In this document: positions 25,695 through 33,858 of the stretch, piece after piece | Position numbering within the stretch: the first letter of the stretch is position 1 | Layout: each line of letters begins with the position of its first letter | DNA from: Oscillospiraceae bacterium | GTDB taxonomy: Bacteria; Bacillota_A; Clostridia; Oscillospirales; Oscillospiraceae | Direction of reading: 5' to 3' | Assembly (NCBI GenBank): GCA_017537045.1 | Contig: JAFYLN010000096.1 | Coordinates: 58,253 to 122,252 of the forward strand | DNA length: 64,000 bases | Made by a program: the position numbers and the translations under genes | The notes under the pieces: model-generated | What the model was told of the DNA's origin: nothing | Databases searched by the model: none | Seen by the model: only the letters and a program-made list of their open reading frames with translations

Positions 25695-26291
25695 TCAGAT
25701 ATCGAAGGCGGGATTCATGCAATAGACGTTCTTTTGATTCAATTTTTGACGGAGCAATTCTACTGCCTCACCGAACCGCTGGAAGTGTACCACTTCCCTT
25801 TCTCGCAGGAATTTGATCACATTGTTGACATCCGGATCATCGGAAAGACGGAGAATGTTATCATAAGTTACGCGGGCTTTCTGTTCTGCACCTAGATCTT
25901 CACACAGATCAGCCATAGGATCGCCCTTGACCTGCATGCTGGCAGCTGTCCATGGGAAGCCGGAGGCAGCTGTGGGATACACACCTGTTGTGTGATCTAC
26001 AAAATAAGGTGCAAAAGCAGAATCCTGAATCTGGGAGTCTTTCAGATTGCGGGTAAGCTGATGAATAATTGCACCGATCATCTCGAGGTGACCGAGTTCC
26101 TCTGTGCCAATGTCTGTCAGAAGTCCCTTTAATTCATCGAAAGGCATGGAGTAACGCTGAGAAAGGTAACGAAGAGATGCACCCAGTTCCCCATCGGGGC
26201 CGCCGTACTGGGAGATGATGATTGCGGCAAGCCGGGGATTCGGCTTATCGATTTTGACAGGATATTGCAGTTTCTTATCATAAATAAACAT
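25695..26291 (-). CDS. cotJC: Spore coat protein CotJC, manganese-catalase family
   Basis: A 198-residue ferritin-like manganese-catalase homologue. The helix-borne metal ligands are seen in ELGASLRYLSQR (Glu near 35), TDIGTEELGHLEMI (Glu/His near 65-70) and later EREVVHFQRFGE (Glu/His near 168). CotJC is a spore-coat component with a catalase-like fold. AAGGAGG precedes the ATG. It lies 2 nt downstream of the fused cotJA-cotJB gene, matching the order of the Bacillus cotJ operon. The pair lies on the strand opposite to the DUF62 genes on both sides. Confidence 0.93.
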   Translation of the reverse strand: MFIYDKKLQYPVKIDKPNPRLAAIIISQYGGPDGELGASLRYLSQRYSMPFDELKGLLTDIGTEELGHLEMIGAIIHQLTRNLKDSQIQDSAFAPYFVDHTTGVYPTAASGFPWTAASMQVKGDPMADLCEDLGAEQKARVTYDNILRLSDDPDVNNVIKFLREREVVHFQRFGEAVELLRQKLNQKNVYCMNPAFDI

Positions 26292-26293
26292 AC

Positions 26294-26740
26294 TTATACC
26301 TCCTTATTTGCGGCGTATTCCCAAGGCCATGGATCATCCAGCCACTGGTAACGCTGCCCTTTTGAAGGCGTGCGATGATTCAGAGGGTGGCAATTTTTCG
26401 AAAATTCTTCCTTGCATTTGTGGTAGACTTCCTGATAGCTTTGATAGAGTTCCAGTGCTTCTTTGTCGTCCCGATGGGTGTCCAGATAGAGTGCAAGTTC
26501 CTGAATGGCAAATGCAAGAACCTGAAGTTCTGTCTTTGGTGTAACGGGGAGTTCGTTTTTGTTGACCATTCCCATAAAAGGCAGGTCAAGTCCGGGATAA
26601 ATCGTTCCGCGTATGATACCAGCTCTGGCATCATATTTCGGTGGATTCTCCAGCTGAAAAGGTACATAGGGATTCGCTAAAGGTGCTGAGGCAGGGAGAT
26701 GTCCTTCGGCACCACGCCGCGGTCTTTGATTGCGTTGCAA
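26294..26740 (-). CDS. Fused spore coat protein CotJA-CotJB
   Basis: A 148-residue protein containing both small CotJ proteins in one frame. Residues about 20-60 match CotJA (PYVPFQLENPP, then GTIYPGLDLPF); residues about 66-148 match CotJB (LQVLAFAIQELALYLDTHRDD, QSYQEVYHKCKEEF, and the end PWPWEY). In Bacillus subtilis these are separate genes of about 80-90 codons each. The start is TTG at 26740 behind GGAGG at 7 nt; a nearby ATG is out of frame. It is translated just before CotJC. Confidence 0.88.
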   Translation of the reverse strand: MQRNQRPRRGAEGHLPASAPLANPYVPFQLENPPKYDARAGIIRGTIYPGLDLPFMGMVNKNELPVTPKTELQVLAFAIQELALYLDTHRDDKEALELYQSYQEVYHKCKEEFSKNCHPLNHRTPSKGQRYQWLDDPWPWEYAANKEV

Positions 26741-26844
26741 ATCATATTCCTCCGATCATTTTAAATTGGAATGTGTTTCCGTGTCATCTTATGTGTGGGA
26801 TGACGACGATGTGCGGGTGTTTTCGGGGTAAATACAATTCCCTG

Positions 26845-26873
26845 TTGACTTATTTTCAGATAATCCTTATAAT
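26845..26873 (+). promoter_or_regulatory. Sigma-A promoter of DUF62 copy 4
   Basis: TTGACT (26845-26850), 17-bp spacer, TATAAT (26868-26873), about 30 bp before the start codon. Confidence 0.8.
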
Positions 26874-26903
26874 TGTGTAGAACAATTATATGGAGGTAGG
26901 AAG

Positions 26904-27749
26904 ATGTATCCACTTGTATATCAAACTGATTTCGGTCTTGTTGACGGTGCAGTCAGTGCTATGTACGGTGTAGCTTACAGCGTTAACCCTGAACTAAAAA
27001 TTCATGATCTGACTCATGATATTACACCTTTTAATATCTGGGAAGCCAGCTACCGCCTGATCCAGACCATCAATTACTGGCCCGCAAATACGGTCTTTGT
27101 TTCCGTTGTTGACCCCGGCGTCGGATCTGACCGGAAAAGTGTTGTCGTAAAGACAAATAGTGGGCGTTACATTGTAACACCAGATAACGGCACGCTGACC
27201 CATGTTATCCGTCAGGAGGGTATAGCCGAAGCGCGTGAGATTGATGAAAGCGTCAACAGACTTCCCCGCTCCGGTGAGAGTTATACGTTTCATGGCCGCG
27301 ATGTCTATGCCTACACTGGTGCCAGATTGGCATCAGGTATGATCGATTTTGAAGGCGTTGGTTCTCAGCTGGACGTTGATAAGCTTGTGAGTCTGCCTAT
27401 TGTTGAACCTATTCTGAAAGGAAATGCGGTATGCGGTACAATTGATGTTCTGGATGTTCGCTTTGGCAGCTTGTGGACCAACATTCCCCGCACGCTTTTT
27501 CTGCAGACCGGTATAAAATTCGGTGACCGTGTCAGTATCACGATTGAAAACGATACCCGTACCGTCTATCGAAACATTATCCTCTTTGCACGCAGCTTTG
27601 CGGATGTTTATGTTGGTGAGGCACTCAGTTATGTAAACAGTCTTGACTGTGTGGCGGTAGCCATCAACCAGGGTAGTTTTGCCCGCGCCTACAATATCGG
27701 TACAGGAAACTCTTGGCGCATTCGTATTGAGCCATTTGAGGGCTTCTGA
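26904..27749 (+). CDS. SAM hydrolase (DUF62), copy 4
   Basis: A 281-residue fourth paralogue with its own promoter. Motifs YQTDFGLVDGA near 6, VVDPGVGSDRKS near 69, TPDNGTLTHV near 91 and FHGRDVYAY near 129 keep the catalytic triad. The first motif (TDFGLVDGA) is closer to canonical single-copy DUF62 proteins than those of copies 2 and 3. GGAGGT precedes the ATG. It is split from the other three by the cotJ genes and may be regulated separately. Confidence 0.93.
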   Translation: MYPLVYQTDFGLVDGAVSAMYGVAYSVNPELKIHDLTHDITPFNIWEASYRLIQTINYWPANTVFVSVVDPGVGSDRKSVVVKTNSGRYIVTPDNGTLTHVIRQEGIAEAREIDESVNRLPRSGESYTFHGRDVYAYTGARLASGMIDFEGVGSQLDVDKLVSLPIVEPILKGNAVCGTIDVLDVRFGSLWTNIPRTLFLQTGIKFGDRVSITIENDTRTVYRNIILFARSFADVYVGEALSYVNSLDCVAVAINQGSFARAYNIGTGNSWRIRIEPFEGF

Positions 27750-27770
27750 TCCTCCGTCTGAAAACAGTGA

Positions 27771-27811
27771 ATCCTCCGTATGTTGCACTCATACGGGGGA
27801 TTGTTCTTTTT
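27771..27811 (+). terminator. Rho-independent terminator
   Basis: A 12-bp stem with G-T pairs (27771-27782 with 27790-27801) followed by TGTTCTTTTT, after DUF62 copy 4. Confidence 0.8.
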
Positions 27812-27817
27812 GAGAAA

Positions 27818-28072
27818 TCAGAGTATTTTTGCCTTGGAGGGTTTGTTGGAGCAATACATGAGCAGCACATTGTCTCCAACACATGGAACAGCTTCACCTG
27901 CATTGATCCATTTTCTCTTGACGTAAGTAATCCCTTCCACTGTATACTCTACTTTGATGATATAAGGAAAGGTAGCCCCATCTAATGCATCCATTCGAAC
28001 AGGCTTTCTGTTGACTTTTAGCCACCACTGCTTCGCTACAGAAATAACAGTTCCTGTTGTTTGTTGATCCAT
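27818..28072 (-). CDS. Small conserved protein, unknown function
   Basis: An 84-residue protein of beta-strand character (TGTVISVAKQWWLKVN, FPYIIKVEYTVEGITYVKRKW, NVLLMYCSNKP) resembling a single small beta-barrel. It has no membrane segment or signal peptide. The start at 28072 follows TGAGGA at good spacing; two upstream in-frame ATGs have none. It is paired with a small HTH gene 19 nt upstream on the same strand. Related clostridial proteins are often mislabelled as sugar transporter permeases, which the sequence does not support. Confidence 0.65.
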   Translation of the reverse strand: MDQQTTGTVISVAKQWWLKVNRKPVRMDALDGATFPYIIKVEYTVEGITYVKRKWINAGEAVPCVGDNVLLMYCSNKPSKAKIL

Positions 28073-28091
28073 AAGTATCCTCATTGTCATT

Positions 28092-28304
28092 TTAGAAGAA
28101 GAACAATTCTTCAAATTTCTTGTCTAAAGCTATACACAGAATCAGAGCCAGCTTAGCCGTTGGATTGAATTGCCCTGTTTCGATTGAACTGGTCGTATTG
28201 CGGGATACACCGACCATGTCTGCCAGCTGTTGTTGCGAAAACCCTTTTTCAGTTCGAGCTGCCTTGAGGTTATTTTTTAATATCAGCTTTTCGTTCATGC
28301 TCAT
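28092..28304 (-). CDS. Small XRE-family HTH regulator
   Basis: A 70-residue protein made of one HTH_3 domain: LKAARTEKGFSQQQLADMVGVS, then SSIETGQFNPTAKLALILCIALD, ending in EELFFF. It is the length of Cro/phage-type or YozG-like regulators. Start at 28304 or 28298 (two in-frame ATGs); the ribosome site is weak. Co-directional with the 84-residue gene downstream, probably one transcript. Confidence 0.8.
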   Translation of the reverse strand: MSMNEKLILKNNLKAARTEKGFSQQQLADMVGVSRNTTSSIETGQFNPTAKLALILCIALDKKFEELFFF

Positions 28305-28353
28305 ACCACACTTCTGACTATGAATGCGCCAAGTTTTCTTGTCAAGCAATTTT

Positions 28354-28389
28354 CAAAAAAACTGAACACCCGGATTCGTCCGGGTGTTC
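28354..28389 (-). terminator. Rho-independent terminator of tag
   Basis: An 11-bp stem (28364-28374 with 28379-28389) with a TTCG-type tetraloop; on the reverse strand it is followed by six T residues. Confidence 0.9.
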
Positions 28390-28399
28390 AAGAACGCTG

Positions 28400-28948
28400 T
28401 TACTCGCCACGGAACAAAAAACATCCCCGGTCATGGGAATAGATAATGCCGATGGCCTGCAGGTAGGAATAGATAATTGTTGTGCCGACGAATGTCATTC
28501 CATGCGATTTCAGATCATTTGAAACAGTATCGGATAATGCAGAACGGGTTTGATCAACTTCATAAACTGTTTCGCCCCTGGTGAAGTGCCAGATATACGC
28601 ATCAAAGCTTCCCCATTTCTGCTGAATTTTCAGGAAAACAGCTGCATTCTGAATAGCTGCATCAATTTTGCAGCGGTTGCGGACAATCCCGGTATCCTGC
28701 ATCAAGGACTGTATTTTTCGATCATCATAACACTGCACCACATGTGGATCAAACCCATCGAAAGCCTTGAGAAAATTTTCACGCTTGTTGAGGATCGTTT
28801 CCCACGAAAGCCCTGCTTGAAAGGATTCCAGAACCAGCAATTCAAACAGTTTTTGCTCATCATGCTGAGTCCTGCTCCATTCTGAATCGTGATATGCAAG
28901 ATAGGCTGGATTCTTAAGATTGCACCAGCGGCAGCGTGTGCGGTTCAT
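28400..28948 (-). CDS. tag: DNA-3-methyladenine glycosylase I
   Basis: A 182-residue Tag. It starts RCRWCNLKNPAYLAYHDSEW with the Zn-binding Cys and His, has FELLVLESFQAGLSW near 35-49 (base-binding Glu) and the helix-hairpin-helix-like GIVRNRCKIDAAIQNA near 87. Tag removes 3-methyladenine from alkylated DNA in base excision repair. GAGGG lies before the ATG. The final Cys ligand region near 176 (HDRGCF) is present. Confidence 0.95.
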   Translation of the reverse strand: MNRTRCRWCNLKNPAYLAYHDSEWSRTQHDEQKLFELLVLESFQAGLSWETILNKRENFLKAFDGFDPHVVQCYDDRKIQSLMQDTGIVRNRCKIDAAIQNAAVFLKIQQKWGSFDAYIWHFTRGETVYEVDQTRSALSDTVSNDLKSHGMTFVGTTIIYSYLQAIGIIYSHDRGCFLFRGE

Positions 28949-28960
28949 TGGCAGTTTCCC

Positions 28961-29500
28961 TCAATCAGTGATCAGATAGGCATTAACGATTTCACCGTAG
29001 TATGCGATATGGAAATCTTCATTACTGCCCGGATTGGAGCTGTCAACACCCTTAGGATAGTAACGGTTGAGGATGCTTTCCGGCAGCATAGGAATATTTT
29101 GTGTGTGGCTGCAAAGAACTTTGCATTCCAGTGTCAGAGGAAGCTGGCGGATGCCGGGTGCGGCAACAATATCGGAATCAACGGTCTCCAAACCTAATTC
29201 AGCAAACTTATTGGTGTCGCGGCCGGATTTGGTGCCGCAAAAACCAAGAATTTTGCTGTCAACCTTTCCATAGGGGATGTTGACGGTGAATTCCCTACTT
29301 TCGTCCAGCATCCGGCGTGTATGGCGGCCAACACGCACATAAGCAACGAAGACAGGTCTTCCCCACTCAATACCAATTGTACCCCAGCCGATGGTCATAG
29401 TATTGACCTCGTCACCTGCCTTCGTGGTCAGCAGAATGCCCTTTTTCATTGCCTCGCAGATATGACCTGCATAATCAAATGCATTGATTGCCTGTTTCAT
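28961..29500 (-). CDS. Flavin reductase-like protein
   Basis: A 179-residue protein with a split-barrel FMN-binding fold typical of the flavin_reduct family: GILLTTKAGDEVNTMTIGWG near 21-40, PVFVAYVRVGRHTRRML near 49-65 and FTVNIPYG near 72. It probably binds FMN and reduces flavin or another small electron acceptor, as inferred from the family. AGGAGG precedes the ATG. It ends 12 nt upstream of tag, on the same strand, so the two may share a transcript. Confidence 0.85.
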   Translation of the reverse strand: MKQAINAFDYAGHICEAMKKGILLTTKAGDEVNTMTIGWGTIGIEWGRPVFVAYVRVGRHTRRMLDESREFTVNIPYGKVDSKILGFCGTKSGRDTNKFAELGLETVDSDIVAAPGIRQLPLTLECKVLCSHTQNIPMLPESILNRYYPKGVDSSNPGSNEDFHIAYYGEIVNAYLITD

Positions 29501-29617
29501 AAAGATTCCTCCTATAATTTGTTTTTATCATTCTATCACAGCCAGCCGATTATTTCCACAGAAAAGTATAAGCGGGTTCCATAATTGCTTTTTTCGGCAG
29601 TTTATGATATTTTGAAC

Positions 29618-29654
29618 AAAAAGCCGTGTATCTGCAACGATACACGGCTTTTTT
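29618..29654 (-). terminator. Rho-independent terminator, bidirectional
   Basis: A 15-bp stem (29618-29632 with 29639-29653) flanked by A and T runs. It lies immediately after the stop codon of the gene at 29656. Confidence 0.9.
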
Positions 29655-29655
29655 A

Positions 29656-30123
29656 TTACCTGATATTTTTGAGACCATCGTACAGTTCATTAAAGGACTT
29701 TGTCCGGTCACATCTTCCATATGAAAAGACTCTATTTTCTCCAAATTCCAGAAGAAAACATTTTGTCAATTCTTCAACGGTCTGCTCTAAAGTGGTAAAA
29801 AACTGCTGATATGCAAAATTGCCCGCAGGCGAATCTTCTTCAAAACAACTTGTTATGAGAGACTCCGTTACCTGATCCAGAGGATACATCTTTAAATGCA
29901 TCAATTCATGGACAATCACTTCTTCCAGATTTTCCTGCTTGGGATTGACTACATTCAGAAGAAGAATTGCCTTCCTGTCGTCACAATCGATCTTGAAATC
30001 TCCTGTTTTGGGCCATGCGGGATCTTCAACCAAGTCAAGTTTTACATCCCATGCAGGTGTAATCCGTAGTTTTTGGATATACTTTTCAAACAGTTCTGTG
30101 ATATTTTCCTTGTCGATCATCAT
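29656..30123 (-). CDS. Putative zinc metalloprotein with HExxH motif
   Basis: A 155-residue protein with HELMH at residues about 71-75 inside EEVIVHELMHLKMYPLD, the zincin HExxH signature. There is no membrane segment. It has the size and shape of SprT-like or phage-like metallopeptidase domains, but a third ligand is not obvious (a downstream Glu, EQTVEEL near 115, is a candidate). It follows ispA by 16 nt and ends the superoperon at a strong terminator. Function unknown. Confidence 0.72.
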   Translation of the reverse strand: MMIDKENITELFEKYIQKLRITPAWDVKLDLVEDPAWPKTGDFKIDCDDRKAILLLNVVNPKQENLEEVIVHELMHLKMYPLDQVTESLITSCFEEDSPAGNFAYQQFFTTLEQTVEELTKCFLLEFGENRVFSYGRCDRTKSFNELYDGLKNIR

Positions 30124-30139
30124 ACGTCACCCTATTATA

Positions 30140-31015
30140 TTATGCAGTACGGCCGGTCAGACTCTTGGCCAGGTCAATCAGATATTGAGTATCGTCAAAT
30201 ACATCCAGCGCTTCAATTGCATAATCAGTGTATTTCTGAACCAGTTCTTCGCACTTCTGAAGACCATACAGGCGAACGAAGGTATTTTTTGCGGCATCGG
30301 TGCCAACACCCTTACCCATTTCTTCGGTTGTGCCGATGACATCCAGCATATCGTCACGAATCTGGAAAGCAAGGCCGAGACCGGCTGCAAACTTGGCTGC
30401 CGCGTCAATTTTATCCTCGTTACCACCGCTGGCGATGACACCCAGAACGCAGGCTGCATTGATCAAAGCACCTGTTTTCCGGTCTTGAATGGCCAGAACG
30501 TCCTCTTCGGTGCATTCGCGCTGCTCTGCTTGAATGTCCAGCACCTGGCCGCCAACCATGCCCAGAGAACCGGCACATTCGGAAAGAACACCGATGGCGA
30601 AGGCCATATCTGCAGGATCCGGAAGCTGTGCTGTGGAAGCAACGGTAAATGCGTCGGTCAGCAGTGCGTCACCGGCAAGAATTGCCATGGCTTCGCCGTA
30701 CACCTTATGATTGGTTGGGCGGCCGCGGCGGAAATCATCGTTATCCATACTGGGAAGATCGTCGTGGATAAGGCTGTAAGTATGGATCATCTCAACTGCT
30801 GCAGCGAAAGGAGCGGCAGTCTTCCAATCCGCACCGCATATACGGCAAAACTCAAATGTAAATACAGGGCGCAGACGCTTTCCTCCTGCCAGCAGACTGT
30901 ACTCCATGGCCTCAAAAAGCTGTTTTTGAGGAAGATCATGGAATCTACTATACCAATCGGAAAGATATTTTTCAATAAACTCCCGGTACTCCGTAGAACG
31001 CACCATATCATTCAT
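30140..31015 (-). CDS. ispA: Polyprenyl synthetase (farnesyl/geranyl diphosphate synthase)
   Basis: A 291-residue short-chain prenyltransferase. The first Asp-rich motif DDLPSMDNDD lies near 84 and the second, FQIRDDMLD, near 218. The FARM insertion pattern (two residues, LPSMDN) fits bacterial IspA-type FPP synthases, joining IPP to DMAPP and GPP. The start at 31015 (MNDMVRS) overlaps the end of xseB by 8 nt and follows AGGA; an earlier in-frame start is inside xseB. The xseA-xseB-ispA run is conserved from Bacillus; here dxs is not downstream. Confidence 0.95.
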   Translation of the reverse strand: MNDMVRSTEYREFIEKYLSDWYSRFHDLPQKQLFEAMEYSLLAGGKRLRPVFTFEFCRICGADWKTAAPFAAAVEMIHTYSLIHDDLPSMDNDDFRRGRPTNHKVYGEAMAILAGDALLTDAFTVASTAQLPDPADMAFAIGVLSECAGSLGMVGGQVLDIQAEQRECTEEDVLAIQDRKTGALINAACVLGVIASGGNEDKIDAAAKFAAGLGLAFQIRDDMLDVIGTTEEMGKGVGTDAAKNTFVRLYGLQKCEELVQKYTDYAIEALDVFDDTQYLIDLAKSLTGRTA

Positions 31016-31238
31016 CTGCAAAATCCTCCTCAACAGGGCTTCCGTCGGGTGCTGTCATGATCTTCTTTACTTGCAGCTGAGCCTCGTCCAGCAGTTTACT
31101 GCAGCTGCGGACCAGCTCGGTACCCTCCTGAAACAGCTTCAGAGATTCTTCCAGTGCCACATCGCCCCGTTCCATGGCGCGGACGATCTGTTCCAGACGG
31201 GCCATATTCTGCTCGAAGGATTTGTTCTTCTCATTCAT
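31008..31238 (-). CDS. xseB: Exodeoxyribonuclease VII small subunit
   Basis: A 76-residue XseB of usual length: FEQNMARLEQIVRAMERGDVALEESLKLFQEG is diagnostic. It binds the large subunit to form exonuclease VII, which degrades single-stranded DNA. The start overlaps the end of xseA and the stop overlaps ispA, showing coupled translation. Confidence 0.97.
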   Translation of the reverse strand: MNEKNKSFEQNMARLEQIVRAMERGDVALEESLKLFQEGTELVRSCSKLLDEAQLQVKKIMTAPDGSPVEEDFADE

Positions 31239-32446
31239 TTCCCATTCTCCTTTACATCTGTTACGGTGGCGGAGATTCTGCCGTCATGGAAATATACGCC
31301 GATAGAATCACCGGTATGAAGCTGTGATACGGACCGCACCACTCCCCCATCGGGTGTCTGCGCCATGGCATAACCACGGGTCAGAACTTTCAGAGGACTC
31401 ATAGCATCCAGCTTGGCAGTCAGTGCAATATAACGCTGGTTATTGCGGTTAATGCACTGGTCTTCTGCTGCTACAAGGCGGTTTTGCAAAAGTTCAAGGC
31501 TTTTTTGCCGCTGCTGCAGATAGCCCATGGGGCTTTGCAGAGCCGGGGATTTGCTGAGTACATCCAGATGCTGCCGTGCCGACTTTAATTGCCGGCTCAG
31601 CGCAGTTGCCATAGCGGCAGACATGGCATCCAGGTTTTGCTCCAGTGCCAACCGGTCCTGTACTGCCAGTTCTGCTGCATTGGAGGGTGTTGCGGCGCGC
31701 AAATCTGCCACAAAGTCGGAAATAGTGACATCAGGTTCATGTCCGACAGCAGAAATGACAGGTATTTCAGACTCGTAAATCGCGTAAGCAACGCGCTCAT
31801 CGTTAAAAGCCCACAAATCTTCAATGGAACCGCCGCCGCGGCCAACGATCAGAAGATCGGCCAGTTTGTAGTGGTTGGCATAGCGAATCGCTGCAGCAAT
31901 TTCCCCGGGGGCTTCGATACCCTGGACACGAACTGGAAGAAGCCGTACTTGTGTTAAGGGATAGCGCTTGCGTAGAATGCGCAGCATATCGTGAATAGCA
32001 GCACCGGCGGAACTTGTGACAATAGCGATTGTGCCCGGATATTTTGGGATCGGTTTTTTATGTGCCGGATCAAACAGCCCCTGTGCGGCCAGCTTGGCCT
32101 TGAGCTGCTCGAATGCAGCATAGAGATCACCGATGCCATCCATGACCATTGCGGTGCAGTAAAGCTGATAGACGCCGTCACGGGGATAGACAGAAATCTT
32201 GCCCATTGCGATCACTTTCACGCCGTTATCAGGCCGGAACCGCAGTCGCATGGCACTGCCTTTGAACATGACGCATTTTAACTGGGAGTTTTCATCCTTT
32301 AAGGTGAAATAATGATGTCCTGAGGGATATACTTTGTAGTTGCTAATCTCACCACGAACGGCAACGCTGCCTAGCAGTGTATCGGCATCCAGCTTACAGC
32401 GGATATACTCATTCAACTGGGAGATGGACAGTACGTTCTGTGCCAT
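31235..32446 (-). CDS. xseA: Exodeoxyribonuclease VII large subunit
   Basis: A 403-residue XseA. An N-terminal OB fold (LSISQLNEYI, SNYKVYPSGHHYFTLKDE) precedes the catalytic domain with GGGSIEDLWAFNDE near 195-209 and SAVGHEPDVTISDFVADLRAATPSNAAE near 220-247, then a coiled coil to about 345 and a C-terminal tail. Length is slightly short of the Escherichia coli enzyme but normal for Firmicutes. Overlaps xseB downstream and follows the TsaD-like gene by 2 nt. Confidence 0.97.
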   Translation of the reverse strand: MAQNVLSISQLNEYIRCKLDADTLLGSVAVRGEISNYKVYPSGHHYFTLKDENSQLKCVMFKGSAMRLRFRPDNGVKVIAMGKISVYPRDGVYQLYCTAMVMDGIGDLYAAFEQLKAKLAAQGLFDPAHKKPIPKYPGTIAIVTSSAGAAIHDMLRILRKRYPLTQVRLLPVRVQGIEAPGEIAAAIRYANHYKLADLLIVGRGGGSIEDLWAFNDERVAYAIYESEIPVISAVGHEPDVTISDFVADLRAATPSNAAELAVQDRLALEQNLDAMSAAMATALSRQLKSARQHLDVLSKSPALQSPMGYLQQRQKSLELLQNRLVAAEDQCINRNNQRYIALTAKLDAMSPLKVLTRGYAMAQTPDGGVVRSVSQLHTGDSIGVYFHDGRISATVTDVKENGK

Positions 32447-32448
32447 TG

Positions 32449-33372
32449 TTATCCCTCCATGGCACGGTGTGCAAGAACTGCTACACCCATTGCATTATCC
32501 GTAGAATATTGTGGTTGTGAAAAAATAGGATCAAACTGCGCAGTGAGCTGCCGCAGCATGGAATTGGATGCTACGCCACCGGAGAAGACTACCCGCAAAC
32601 CGGGATATTCCTTTAGCGCATTTTCTGTGGCTTTCGAAACTGCACCAACCACGCAGCGCAGAGCAAACGCAGCGGTTTCTGCAGGAATATCATACTTCTG
32701 ATGGAATTGCTGCACTTTATTCTGAACACCGGACAGAGAAAACTCAAGTCCGGGGCATTTGACCTTAAATGTTTCTTTCATTTGAGCTTCTATGCTCAAA
32801 AAATCGATCTGCTTGCCGGACGGGAAAGGCAGTTCCAAGAGCCGGCCGGTTCGGTCAATCAACTGACCGGCTGAAATGTCCGTGGTGCCGCCAATCCTGG
32901 TGCAGCGGACGTTATTCCCTTCCGGCTCGACCAGAAGTAATTCCGTTGTACCACCGGAAAGATGCCATGCAAGATGCGGCTCATCCATCAATTCCATATG
33001 GCCGGCACTCCAAAGCGATGCAGCCACATGTCCCTGTTGATGAGAAACTTCGACCAGTGGAATATCCAGCATATCGGAAATCAGCTTGGCATGGGAGTAA
33101 CCGACCATGAAACAGGGCATATAACTGCCATCAACAGCCCGGGGGCGTGTACTGACTCCAACGGCAGTGATGGTTTCCATACGGACATCGGAAAACAGCC
33201 TGCCAGAAAGCTCCGGCAGGCTTTTGATATGTGCAAATACAGCGTCAGACTGGCGCAAGCCAAGCTCTCCCTGCTTGACAGGGAGAAGTCTAGAGCAATT
33301 TACACCATCATGGCCATCGAAAAATGCAAGAGAGGTGGTGTAATTGCTGGTATCGATACCAATGACGCTCAT
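32449..33372 (-). CDS. TsaD/Kae1-like paralogue in the xseA operon
   Basis: A 307-residue ASKHA-fold protein of the TsaD (Kae1/Gcp) family. It has GIDTSNYTTSLAF near 5, the metal-binding HQQGH near 110 (HxxxH), HLSGGTTELLLVEP near 138 and VVFSGGVASNSMLR near 269. True TsaD, needed for t6A in tRNA, is usually about 330-340 residues and has a longer central region; this shorter form is a known paralogue placed beside xseA in Clostridia. Function unproven. Its start overlaps the nusB stop. It takes the position of folD in the Bacillus operon. Confidence 0.85.
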   Translation of the reverse strand: MSVIGIDTSNYTTSLAFFDGHDGVNCSRLLPVKQGELGLRQSDAVFAHIKSLPELSGRLFSDVRMETITAVGVSTRPRAVDGSYMPCFMVGYSHAKLISDMLDIPLVEVSHQQGHVAASLWSAGHMELMDEPHLAWHLSGGTTELLLVEPEGNNVRCTRIGGTTDISAGQLIDRTGRLLELPFPSGKQIDFLSIEAQMKETFKVKCPGLEFSLSGVQNKVQQFHQKYDIPAETAAFALRCVVGAVSKATENALKEYPGLRVVFSGGVASNSMLRQLTAQFDPIFSQPQYSTDNAMGVAVLAHRAMEG

Positions 33373-33848
33373 TCTGTAACCTCGACAGTTTCTTCTGCCT
33401 TAGGTGCGTTCAGACTCCGTGCAAAAGCACCCAGAATACCATTGACAAAGGAGCCGGTATCATCTCCATCATACTTCTTGGCAATACGGACTGCTTCTGA
33501 AATTGCAACACCGGTAGGAACATCGTCAACATACAGAATCTCATAAATTGCAAGCTGCATAACGCTGCGGGTCAAACGGGAGATACGATTGACATCCCAG
33601 CCAATGGAAAACTTCTGAATGGTCTCATTCAGATCTTCTTCGCGGTTTGCAACACCGGAGGTAACGGCATCAATATAGGCACGTTGCGCACGACTGGGGC
33701 GCTCTGCGTAAACATCATTTTCTGCTGAGAGCTTACCGTAGTAATTCCGCTCCAAGCGGGTCGCTACGACGGCATTTGGTTCTTCACCGGTAAAATTCCG
33801 GCTATAAATTAAATGTACAGCCAGTTCTCTGGCGTTTCCTCTTGTCAT
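33369..33848 (-). CDS. nusB: Transcription antitermination protein NusB
   Basis: A 159-residue NusB. It starts TRGNARELAVHLIY, has LTRSVMQLAIYEILYVDDVPTGVAISEAVRIAKKY near 98-132 and FVNGILGAF near 140, the family's RNA- and NusE-binding helical fold. NusB acts with S10 on ribosomal RNA antitermination. The start at 33848 follows AAGGAT at 7 nt; the 12-residue longer frame runs into asp23. The C-terminus has a short acidic tail. Confidence 0.94.
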   Translation of the reverse strand: MTRGNARELAVHLIYSRNFTGEEPNAVVATRLERNYYGKLSAENDVYAERPSRAQRAYIDAVTSGVANREEDLNETIQKFSIGWDVNRISRLTRSVMQLAIYEILYVDDVPTGVAISEAVRIAKKYDGDDTGSFVNGILGAFARSLNAPKAEETVEVTE

Positions 33849-33858
33849 AGCCGTATCC

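Noticed and set aside
29939..31060. Plus-strand open frame of 373 codons opposite ispA
   Set aside because: Antisense shadow of ispA; Cys/His-rich translation without family features.
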